A stretch of DNA of 64,000 nt from assembly GCF_027409185.1 (NCBI RefSeq), contig NC_084462.1, forward strand, positions 155,793,490 through 155,857,489, given 5' to 3'. Made by a program: the position numbers and the translations under genes. Below are positions 21,301-33,300 of this stretch, piece by piece (positions within the stretch are counted from its first letter, which is position 1; each line of letters begins with the position of its first letter). The DNA is from Cynocephalus volans. Its lineage: Eukaryota; Chordata; Mammalia; Dermoptera; Cynocephalidae. Below the pieces are notes generated by a model. The model saw only the letters and a list, made by a program, of their open reading frames with translations, was not told where the DNA came from and made no database searches.

Positions 21301-24300
21301 AGAGAACAGAATAGGAGATATAATATGGTGTTTTTTTTTCTCCCCATATCACACCTCATTTTACTTCCAAGTTAATGGTCTCATCTTGCTGCCTTATCGG
21401 ATCTTAATCTGTAATCCTGAGGACAGAGGTTCCATTATAGGCACAATGGCATGTATCCTGAGGGCATGCCATATATCTTACTTGGATTTAGTTTAAAAAA
21501 AGAAACTTAATCAAGAAGCTAAGTCCTTTGAAGGGTCTGCAAAGGACCAAGATGCTTTTTTTTTTCTTCAAAGAGCCAAATACAAGAATACAAGTCTCTA
21601 TTTTGTGAGGGCTGGCATTTTATAGCAGTGCAGGATGGTTCTGGACTCACACAGGGAGCTCAATATTTAAGATCCTCCTCAGGTTCTACTCTAGAACTGC
21701 TGAGTCAGAATCTCTAGGAATAGGGCTTGCACTTGGGTACTTTGTAAAAGTCCCTCCGGGTGACACTAGGCACTCCTGTCAAGAGTCACTGATTTAAAGG
21801 TCAGATTGACCCATGGTGCCTTTAACTAGACTAAAATGTGAGTGGTTCATCTGCTAAAAGAGTTAACTTTTGTGTTTCTTTTGTAGCATTAACAACAGTA
21901 GTGTCTTCAATGTTCGCTTCTTCAGAACTACAGCTATGTGCAGTAAGTACCTGCCTTTAGCTCTCTGCCTTCTTGGGATTGGAGTTTTTTTTTTTTTTTT
22001 TTAAAGATGACCGGTAAGGGGATCTTAACCCTTGACTTGGTGTTGTCAGCACCACACTCAGCCAGTGAGTGAACCGGCCATCCCTATATAGGATCCGAAC
22101 CCGTGGCCTTGGTGTTATCAGCACCACACTCTCCCGAGTGAGCCACGGGCAGGCCCGGGATTGGAGTTTTAATAGGAAGAGAAACAACTGACTGAGTTTA
22201 ATTAAAGAAAAACATTAAAAAGGAAAAAATAAACTACTTGGGATTTTCTTTTTGCTTTTTTTCTAGAGGATGAAGTGGTTACAGTCAAAACCCCAGCATT
22301 TGCAGAATCAGTCACAGAGGGAGATGTTAGGTGGGAGAAAGGTAAGATTGTTTCCTCTTGCATTTAAGTACTTTCTAAATGTTGTCTCCTCCCATGATAA
22401 TCAGTGGAACCTATGGCTCCACCCTTGCTTTTCATATATACATACTTTCCCCTTGCCCTGTAGGAAAGGGGTCTTGTAATACATCTGCCAAAGGGGTTCT
22501 GTGGCTACTGTAGGTTTCCCCCTAACAGGTAGACTTTGATTGTTTTTTCAGCTGTTGGAGACACAGTTGCAGAGGATGAAGTGGTTTGTGAGATTGAAAC
22601 TGACAAGGTAGGCTTGTACTATATTAGAGGCATTTGTTCATGGTCTCCCCTTAGTTAACGAAAGAAAGAGACTTAATTGTTGCTTAAAGATAATTTTTTT
22701 GTTTTTCGTGGCTGGCCAGTATGGGGATCTGAACCCTTGACCTTAGTATTAAAACACCATGCTTAAAGATAATTTTTAACTAGTTCTAACATCAGTTGTA
22801 AAAAGTATTGGAGTAGCTTATTAAAAAGAAAATTTTTTCAGGCTTAGTTTTAGATTGCTCCATATGTATGTACTATGTACTTTACTTAGTAGCTTTAGTC
22901 TTATAGACCTTTTTTGGGGGGGGTGCACGAGCTGTTTCCAGTTTTATTTTCTGTGTATCACTTGGAAACACATTTACTTAATATTGCTTTAATGTTTCTG
23001 AGAAAGGCAGAAAGGGTGAATCTTCACAATAGCAATGACTTATCACTCTTATTCTGAAAGTGAAAGTGTGTCTTTAAGTGTTTCTATGCTCAGGGACTTG
23101 CATGTCTGTGTTGCAACTCCTTTGACTCATGTTGGAGATTCTATCCAATTTTCTAATTTATCTCATTAATTTTCTAATGCTGGATAAAAATTTGGGCTCT
23201 TTCTCTGTCTTACTTTTTTAGACATCTGTGCAGGTTCCATCACCAGCAAATGGCGTGATTGAAGCTCTTTTGGTACCTGATGGGGGAAAAGTCGAAGGAG
23301 GCACTCCTCTTTTCACACTCAGGAAAACTGGTGGTAAAGAAGTTTTCCTGGTGGTCAAGGTCTCCAGAGTTCCCCCTTGGGATAGAGGCTCAGCATAATG
23401 TACTGATTCTGTAGTACCTCAAAGACTCTTTGGCATTCCAGCTGCCCTTAATTGAAGAGATAAGAGGAGTAATATTTAAATAGTGTGAACATTAAACGAC
23501 AAGTTCTAGAAGAAAAGTGTACTGAAACAATCTTATAATATTCTGTTCTTTCCATGGATGTTTCTTATGCTGGATCTTTCTTAAAGATACAATAGAAACG
23601 AAGGTTCTAAAGAGAGTGATACCCCCCACCCCCTGACATGGGAGCCTTAAAAATAATACAAATGACTAGGCCCCATGACCCTGAGATTCTGATATATCAT
23701 ATCCTGATTATCTATTATAATTTTTTCTTTTTTTTAATGCTCCTCAAGTGATTCTGATACATAGATAGCCAGGGCTGAGAGCCACTATTCCAAAGTAAGA
23801 AGAAGCAGTATTTCATGGTATCTGTTATGGAGAATTCAGTGTCGTTTCTTTTCACATCTATTATTTCACAACATCTCTAGGGAGGGTTGGTATTTCTTTT
23901 GGGAAGAAATGAGAAACAAAAGAATTTGAATTGAGCATCACAGTCAGTATTACAGATTAGAAGAGAAAACAATTGTTTTTCTTACTCTCAGTTAAATGCT
24001 ATAACTACTAAGGTCTATTTCTTTTTAATTGTTAAAATAGTCAAGCAGAAAGATGACAGATTGAATCATTGAGTTTGATCAGGGCAAGACCAGAAGCTCA
24101 GGGTGGAGAAAAAAATGTACACTAGAAGGCTAGGAAATGGGAATGAGTCTTCCAGTTGAAGTCCATCTACTGGTAACTTCTTACTGTTAAAACAAACAAA
24201 AGTTCTTCTAATTTAAATATAAAACTGGATATGATGTCCAGATGAATAAAAATCAAAATTAACCTTTAATTTAAAGTTGTGAATTTATTCCTTGATCACC

Positions 24301-27300
24301 TCATTGATTTGTAAGTATGAGAGTCATCCTGGATGAAATGTTTTGAACTTTGAAGCCTAAATGAGCCCTTGATTTAACTGTTAGAAAATAAAAGTTTAGA
24401 GTATTCTTCCATGGGTAATGTTAAAATAGAAGATGACACTATCATTATTACCATAATTGGAAATATGTCACATTTATGTATGTGTTTCAGCATTTTAAGT
24501 TGGGCTTTTTTTGCTTAGAAGTTTATATTTCTTTGGGTTTAGTAGGTACTTTAAAAGTACTTGCTGAATTTGATGATCAGTAGATATTTGTGAAATCAGA
24601 AATGCAGCTGAATTGAGCTAGTTATCTGATATTGGACATTTAGGGACCCTGGAGAGTACAGAATAGTGCCTTATGTCATTGTGTGTATTTCATAGTGACG
24701 TGTATATAGCGGACACCCAGTACACGTTTGTTAATTAATTGGAGGTAGAGCTTTTTGCCACTAAATTCTGCTTAGTATCTGCGATTTGGTTGCTTTCCAT
24801 TCCAGACAGTGCCAGTGGCATCTGTTTTTCTTGTTTTCCAGCTGCTCCTGCTAAGGCCAAGCCAGTTGAAGCTCCTGCTGCTGTAGCCCCAAAAGCAGAG
24901 CCTATAGCAGCTCCTCCTCCCCCTGCAGCACCCATACCCACTCAGATGCCACCAGTGCCCTCCCCCTCACAGCCTCCTTCTAGCAAACCAGGTAAACCTC
25001 CAACTCCCACGTATCTTTATGTGACAGAAGAATATCTCATTTAATATGTTCCCTCATAGGGTAAAGTCTGAGACTAATCATGGCTCTGAACAGGCCAGGT
25101 TGACTGATTGTAGAAAGAACTCTAGACTTTGTATCCGAAGATCTGGGTATGCATCCCAGCTTTCTGTTTACTAGATCTGTGACTTTAGGCTAGTTACTTA
25201 ACTTGCCTGAGCAGATGGTTCATCTGTGAAGTTGGAATGATACTAATACACCTCAGAATATCTTGAGGATTAAGTGATAGTACAGTTGAAAACACTGGCA
25301 CATACTCAGTGAATGTTTCTTTCCTTCTCTGAGGCAGCTGTACCCTCTCTTCATTTTCAGTGTCTGCAGTAAAACCCTCCGCAGTCCCTCCACTAGCTGA
25401 GCCAGGAGCTGGCAAAGGTCTGCGTTCAGAACATCGGGTAAGCCTTGAGGAGCACTTCCAGGAAAGAGGCTGAAGGGCAGTTTTGAGATGAGTAGAGTGT
25501 GGGTGCAGTGGTACCTCCTTTGGAATGGCTGATAGCTCATTCCCTTGGCCTTGACAAAGAAACAGAGTTTAGGAAGTGACTTGTTCATAGTCATGTAACC
25601 AGCAAATGATGGAACTAAAACCCGAGGTCTTTGGAACACTTGTCCAGAGATTTTTCCACTATAGTATGCCACCAATGAAGTGCCTCGGGTAAGTAAAATA
25701 TTTGCAGGGGATGGTAGCTTAGCAACGCACCCCCTCCCTCCCACAGTGACACACACTTCAGAGAGGTGCTCACACACTTTAGTAAGCTCTATTCCTATAC
25801 TTCCTGGATGCTTAGCTGTAGCTAAGGGATACTACACAGTAGTAGTAGCTATCAGGGGCAGACATAAAACCTCAAAGAAATATGGTCAAGATTGTGGGTT
25901 CCTTTGCCTGAGAATACTTCCTAAAAATATGATAGCCTCAAAAGGTTATTGCTCATGAGTTTTCGTTCCACAAGTAGCTATTCTCATGCAAGTTTTTTTG
26001 TTTTTTTGTTTTGTTTTTGTTTTTTTGTGGCTGGCTGGTGTGGGGATCCAAATCATGCAAGTCTTTATCAACAGAAATTGCCCATTCTGTAATGATTCTT
26101 AAGCTGGCTAGACCTATGCCACATTCTTCCTTTTCACAAATTGGTTTTGGTTTTTAAATCAAACCATTTCCTGGGTCTCCATTCTTGGTCAAACTTCAGG
26201 CACGTCTGAGTGTGTAGTTTTGGCCTATGTTTTCTCATTCTTGCTCAGAGGAGAAAGGCCACCAGAGAAAAGGGGAAGCCTGGAGCTCTTGTGCTCTGGT
26301 ACTACAGTCCTCAGCCATCCACTCCTGGCAAGCTAAGTGCTCTCTGTGACTACATGGGAAATACTTGATCCAGCGAGACCAGATTATCAATACTTTTTTC
26401 ACTTTCAGGAAAGAATGAACAGGATGCGGCAGCGCATTGCTCAGCGTCTGAAGGAGGCCCAGAATACATGTGCAATGTTGACTACTTTCAACGAGATTGA
26501 CATGAGGTTGGATCTCTAGCCCCTCTCATTTCCCATGTTCTTTTTCCTTGGTGAACACTCGAACTTGCCCTAGTCCCTACTTAGTGCTGATTCCAAAACT
26601 GACTTGACGGGGAAGAAGTACTTCTTTGCTTGTTGATGACTTAGAGTGACCTGTGGGTTTCATCTTCTTTTTTTATTTTTTATTTTTTATTTTTATTTTT
26701 TTAATTTTATTTTGTCGATATACATTGTGGCTGATTATTGCTCCCCATCACCAAAACCTCCCTCCCTTCTCCCTCCCCCCCTCCCCCCCAACAATGTCCT
26801 TTCTGTTTGCTTGTCGTATCAACTTCAAATAATTGTGGTTGTTATATCTTCTTCCCCCCCCCCCCCGGTTTTTGTGTGTGTGTGTGTGTGTGTGTGAATT
26901 TATATATTAATTTTTAGCTCCCAACAATAAGTGAGAACATGTGGTATTTCTCTTTCTGTGCCTGACTTGTTTCACTTAATATAATTCTCTCAAGGTCCAT
27001 CCATGTTGTTGCAAATGGCAGTATTTCATTCATTTTTATAGCTGAGTAGTATTCCATTGTAGGTTTCATCTTCTAATTGACTTCCCTGATACTATGCCTG
27101 CCTCCTTTGTGACTTAAATTCAGCCTTTCAGACTTTTATACCGGAATCTTGTGATTTCTGATAGATCAAGCTGATAATAATCTTAAACTCTGACTAATGT
27201 CAGGTTGCCAAGCAGAGATGCGGCAACCAGGCCTACCCCTTGGAATGGAAAACCCTTTACAGCATGCCCAGAGCCAGGGCACCACTCCCTGGTGCTCTGT

Positions 27301-30300
27301 CACAGAGATTGTTCTTTATGTGTGCTCCTAAGCAACTTAGGATCGGGTAGGTGAAAAGGCATAGGCTTGTCATATCTTTCACTTTTTCTAGCTTTGATGG
27401 AAAGCTAGATTGGAAAGCAAATTCTGTTTTTAAATAAAAACCCAAGAATGTTAACCAAAAGGTCTAATTCATTATACCCGTTTCTGTAGTGAGCTAATTG
27501 TTGACTCACCTGTTTTCTTCAAGATTTTGATGTGTATAAGTATCAGCACTGTAGGGAAGAGGAAGTAGTAGGGGAAAAAGCAATAGGTAAATTTAACAAA
27601 TATTTTTGAGTGTTTGGAAAACTATATTATGGAAATCAAGGAGTATACAGAGATGAGTGAAAAAGAGTTCCTGGCCTCCTAGAGCTTACCATCTAATTTG
27701 AATGAACACAGAAAAATCTAGAAAAATAAGTGTCAGAGGAGTAAAAATGAAAAATACAGAAGAGAGTGAGATCATTTGTTTTTGAAGTTGGGGGTAGAGA
27801 TAGCAAGGACAGCATCAGGAAAGATTTCTTGGAGGAAGGATATTTTTAATAGGCTTTCAGAAATGACTAGCATTTGACAGGTGGCATTGTGGAGAAAGGT
27901 CATTCCAGATGATGTTAACAGTGTGGACCGTGACACAGGCAGGAAAGCACAAGACACATTTAAGAAATAGTCAAAGACTGGTAAAGAAGGTTGACTATGG
28001 TAAAGAAGGTTGGATCCGTATTTCAAGTCTTCGGGTCATCTCTTTGCTTCTTTTTGTCCTGAATATGTAGTCTGCTAACCTAACTTTTCATTAGGGAAAT
28101 TTGTTTTCCTTTGGAAGGGTTCCAAAAAATAGAAGGGAGTGGTTTATTGACAGTGTGCTGTGGCATTGTTCACAGGGAAGGACTCTGTGGCCTGTTTCAC
28201 TAGATGTCTTCCATTCTATTGGGAACGTTTCTAAAGAGACTGGATGTCATTCAAGCCAAAGATTTCTCTGCTGTCCATAGGATGTAGGGAGGACCTTGAC
28301 TAATCAATCACAAAGCCTGCAGCTTATGTTTCAGTGCATTAGGGTCAAATTGTACACAAATTGAATTGGATGTTGAAATTCTACCCAATTTCTTAAGATA
28401 AAACATGTAAATATTTGTGTCCTTGAAAGATGCAGTTGGCCCAACAGCTTTGATTGGAAGGTAAATATGACAGCTGGATCTCCTTTCAGCGGCTAATTGA
28501 GGTGTCACTTAACAATGACCTGAGGTCTCACTGCAGCCAGTAATCTGGTTTAGATTGAGTGCCCTTTGGGTCTTGTGCTAATCAGTTAACCCATAAGGGG
28601 CCTTTGTGAGACCTCGTCCTTTCCCCTTTTGTACCAGCCTCTGCTTCCAAGGGCAGAGCTCTGAAATGGAAACTACTTAATGACCAGACAATAGCATTTG
28701 GGCAGGTTTGAGAGCAGAGATGTTTATCACTTCTCTTTCCCTCTTCTGCAGCTCTCGTGTCTTGGGAACCAGTAATGTCTTTAGGGTGGTAATCCTAGCA
28801 CTAAATAAGGTTAGACTCAGGAAAACAAGCATTTTAAACCCAATCAGTCCTCCTAGGAAAACTTCCTTTTTCAAAAACAAAATGTCTGAAGGGGGGCACT
28901 TAAAGCTGTACCACATCTTATCTTTCGTGCTAATATCAAATTAGGCCATTATATAGGACAAAGGGAGAACTAAGCATTTGAGCCTGAGATAAATTTGATT
29001 TTTATCACTGAACAGTATTCCAATAAATACTGAGGTTTCTGCAGCAAAATGATGGGAAAGCCATTTCCCACTAACTCTTAAGTGTGTATGTGAAAAAACC
29101 AGTCCCCAAAGAACAAAGTCTGTTCACATTGCAAAGGCTTCCATGAACGCCCTGCTGCTTAATCTGAAGGGGATAGGCCTAGGTGTACACTTGGCCTCTT
29201 TTCTAAATACCAAGAAAACCACATCTGTTGAACTAATCTTATGGGCAAGAGCTATGTCTTAATTGTCTTGTATCTTGGTGTCCAGCCCTGACTCTCACAT
29301 GTGGTGAGTGTTAGTACCTGTTTGAAGGAAAAAGTGGATGGAACTGCTAACTCTGGAGGGATGGAGAAGGAATCTACTGATTTTTCCCATGAGTCTGAAA
29401 GAACACATGCCCTGCTATGTACCGTTATGACTGCTTTTGCTCGCATGGAGCCCATATACCTGTGGGGTTTTACTCACTAATCAAGAGATAGGAATGAATG
29501 GTGCAAGGAAGTCATAATCAGATGTGGTGGTTTTTTGAAAATAGTTCTAACAAGAATTACAAAGAATATTGCTTATTTTTTAGACTTTGCTTATATTTTG
29601 AAACATAAATTTTTTTTCAGGATGGATAGTTCAGAATTTTAGGGTGGCCAGAGTAAGGGAAAAGCTTACCCAAATGTGTACGTGGAGTTAGAAATCCATA
29701 TGAAAGTCAAAATCAAGGCTTCGTTTGTGGTCACTTTGTTTTGTAATATGCTTTTACAGTAACATCCAGGAGATGAGGGCTCGGCACAGAGATGCTTTTC
29801 TGAAGAAACATAACTTCAAATTAGGCTTTATGTCGGCATTTGTGAAGGCCTCAGCCTTTGCCTTACAGGAGCAGCCTGTTGTAAATGCAGGTGAGTTTCT
29901 TGTGGCCAGAATTGCAGAGGTCCTGGGAGGTAGGTGTATGAACACAGACCTGCTTCCACATTGAGGGGGTCATCAGACCAAGGATTTTTAATTCATACCA
30001 ATGGAAATATTAATATCTTCTCCAGGGATTTCTTGATTCACCTTCCTGAAACGGCATCATGATTATTTTTTCCCCACCAGCTGGACAGTACAGTTTCTCT
30101 TCCTGGCTCATAACTTGGCAGCTGCTCTGGCAGCAGGTAGTTCTGGGGCAGCCTAGCTTTCTAGGCTGTCTCATATCAGGGTGGAAGCTTATGTTCTGGC
30201 CACCTGCCACTCCACTGTCCATGAGTCCCATTTTCTTAGGGCCTGACTTCCACACTTGGTTTAGGCTCCAGGGTGACCTTTGATCTCAGGTCGATGGGCC

Positions 30301-33300
30301 TCATTGGGAAGTCTTGGGCTTTGTTTTTCTTTCACGGACTTGGTCCTTGTTTTCTTTCGTTTTTATTCACCTATGTCATTGAAGTGTTGACCTAACAAGC
30401 ACTTCTCTTTTTCTTATGAAGATTTCTCTGTTCCCTGGAAGATTGCAGAGTGGGCATTGGCACTTTTGCAATCTTCAGCAGTGCTAGGGTCCCTAAAGAT
30501 CTAGGAAAGGAAGCCCTAGTCCCATCCCATGGTGTGCTCTAGGTAGGTAGAAGGGCTGTTATTTTTTTGCCCAAATGTGAACCTCTTTGTTTCTCCCATT
30601 CTTTACATGCCTTCTTGACTGGCTCTCTCCATGTTTTCCATTGGCCCCCTTTCTTCTGCCTGCCCATACATGTAGTCAACTCTCAAAGTTCTCTTGGCCT
30701 CCTTTACTTCACATGTTTTCCCTGGGTGTCTTATCTAACAATACAGTGTAGACTTTCTGTGGAAAAGATTCCCAAGCCTTTTTTCTCGTGAGTTCTAGAT
30801 GTAAATTTTCAGCTGCTGGTTTGCTATCTCAAGCTAGCATATTTAAAGCCAGACCACCCCACTTCCTCCTGAATCTCCTGAAAGGAGGATTCCCTCTTCC
30901 CCTTGTGAGTGGGAAGCAGAAGGAGCAGCATCCCTACACCCCTTTTCCTTTGCACTTGTTAGCCCTAGCCATTCTCTGCTGAGGGAGGGCTTGAGTGGAG
31001 CTAGTTAACAAGAACTTAACATGTACCTGTCTTACATAAGCCAGCACGTTGAGCAAGGGATGCTCTTACACTCAGGCTCAGGGGGCTTGGGAGATATTAT
31101 AATTGGTTGGGATGGGAGTAAGTAGAGTGCCAACCACCGTTTGTAATGCAGTGGTTCTCATGTTGGTGGTCAGCTCACACTGCATCAAACACTGTAGTTT
31201 TTTACTCTGTTAATGCAAATATTACCTCATTATCTTCGGCCTGGTGAGTTGTATGTAACATGTGCTTTCTCTCTCATAGTGATTGACGATGCAAGCAAGG
31301 AGGTGGTGTATAGGGATTATATTGACATCAGTGTTGCAGTGGCCACCCCACGGGTATGTTGGGGCAAGAGGTGGGGAGTGCTGATCTTGGACCCTCAACC
31401 TTATCCGGGGGAAGAAGCAGATCACACAGGAGAGATCATTTCTATAATTCTATATTAGAAGAGAGTTAGTAAAAATAACCTATTTTTTACCATACCACAT
31501 TCTTTGAACATCAAACCTAAATATTTTAGACATTCTCTTAATCACATTAATGAAGTAATGAGTAATGAAGGTATTCTGGGGAGGGGAGACCATTGGCTTT
31601 AGTCAAGAGAGTTGTAACTATAAAGGGTACTGTTAATCTGCAGCTGAAAATAGCTTTTTACTTCCTTCAGGGTCTGGTAGTTCCTGTCATCAGGAATGTG
31701 GAAGCTATGAACTATGCAGATATTGAACGAACCATCAATGAACTGGGAGAGAAGGTAAAATAGAAGCATGTGTATGAGCTGCTAGGTGGGTGAGGGAAGA
31801 GAGCCCACAGAAGGCCAGGTTCACCTTCAAGCGTGCTCAAGGAGCCGGAGTCTCGTCTTGTTCCGTAAGAAGTGCATAACCCCCGAGAAAGGCAGAAGCC
31901 CAGAAGAGCTAAGCACAAATATCTTATGGAGCTTAGTATGCTTTGGTGATTGAAATCTTATCAAATGAGACCTGCTGGGAGGGGGCAGGGGGATGTCCTC
32001 TTTGAGTCCCTGGCTGTTGGGAATCATGCCTTTTCTCTGGTGGAGCACTGGTCACAGTCATCTCAGCTGAACAACGGTCATATGGAAGCTAGGGCTGGTT
32101 CATTTGATCTCAGGAGCTTTCTGGACTTTCTTTGGGTGAAGTATGCTACATTGGCTTAATATTTCAGTTATGAAATCTTTGTTTTTTAGGCACGAAAGAA
32201 TGAACTTGCCATTGAAGATATGGATGGTGGTACTTTCACCATTAGCAATGGAGGTGTTTTTGGCTCACTGTTTGGAACACCCATTATTAACCCCCCTCAG
32301 TCTGCCATCCTGGGTATGCATGGCATCTTTGACAGGCCAGTGGCTGTGGGAGGCAAGGTAGGAACCATCGCTTTTAAAGTTCTAGTGGCTAGGTGATGAG
32401 AGGGAACTCTTAGTACTAATTATAAAACATTATTTACTGTAATTTCAGATCTAAGTTCTATTTCTTAGTTTGTAGTTAATAGCTTAGGCACTGAAAAGAA
32501 AAAAATGTAGCTAAGGCACTGATTCTCAAGTTGTGGTCTATGATCAGCATTATCTGGGAAACTTGTTAGAAATGCAAATTCTTGGACCCCATCCCAGACC
32601 TACAGAAGCAGGAGTGCAGGTGTTTCTGATTCATGTTAAAATTTGAGAACCATTGAGCTGCGAAGCCTTGCTCCTTCATCTGGGACCAGCCAACAAACTT
32701 CAGGTCTAGGTGCTGTAGAGACATGGTCCTCACCTCTGGGAAACAAGACAACAATGTGTACAGTCTTCCAGCTGCTGAGCTGTATGAGGAAGCTTAGAAG
32801 TTTTCTGGGAGTTCAGGGAATGAGGTCAAAGAAGCTTGAGCTGGCCCTTGAAAGATATGTTGGTAGAAGAAGAAAGTTTCCTGGGACTCCTGTGTTTAGA
32901 ACCTTTTTTAGGTCACTAACTCCTTTGTGAATCCAAAAACCATAGATCTTCTTCCCAGAAAATGCCCACACACCCAGCCTTGCATACAATTTCAGAGAAT
33001 TTGTGGACCCCAGGTTAAAAAAATTTTTTCTTTAAATTGTAACCCCAAAGAAGCAACTATAGGCAGCCAGAACTGAAGGGAGAACCTTCCCTGCAGGCAG
33101 GAGATGAGTTAGAGGACAGAGTATGGTTTGTTTGTTTGTTTGTTTTTTTAAAAGGCAATTGTGAAGAGACTACTGTTTTCCTGGTTAAACTGTTTCTGAA
33201 TGAGAGAGCTTTGCACTAAGGGTCAGGCTTGATCTTTGAAAATATTGTATGTATCCAGAGGCAACATCAATAGGAAAGGCTCTTGAACTAGGAACTTTCC

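Noticed and set aside
24735-24941. Gly/Ala-rich minus-strand frame opposite DLST exon 8
   Set aside because: Mirror of the Ala/Pro linker codons on the coding strand.
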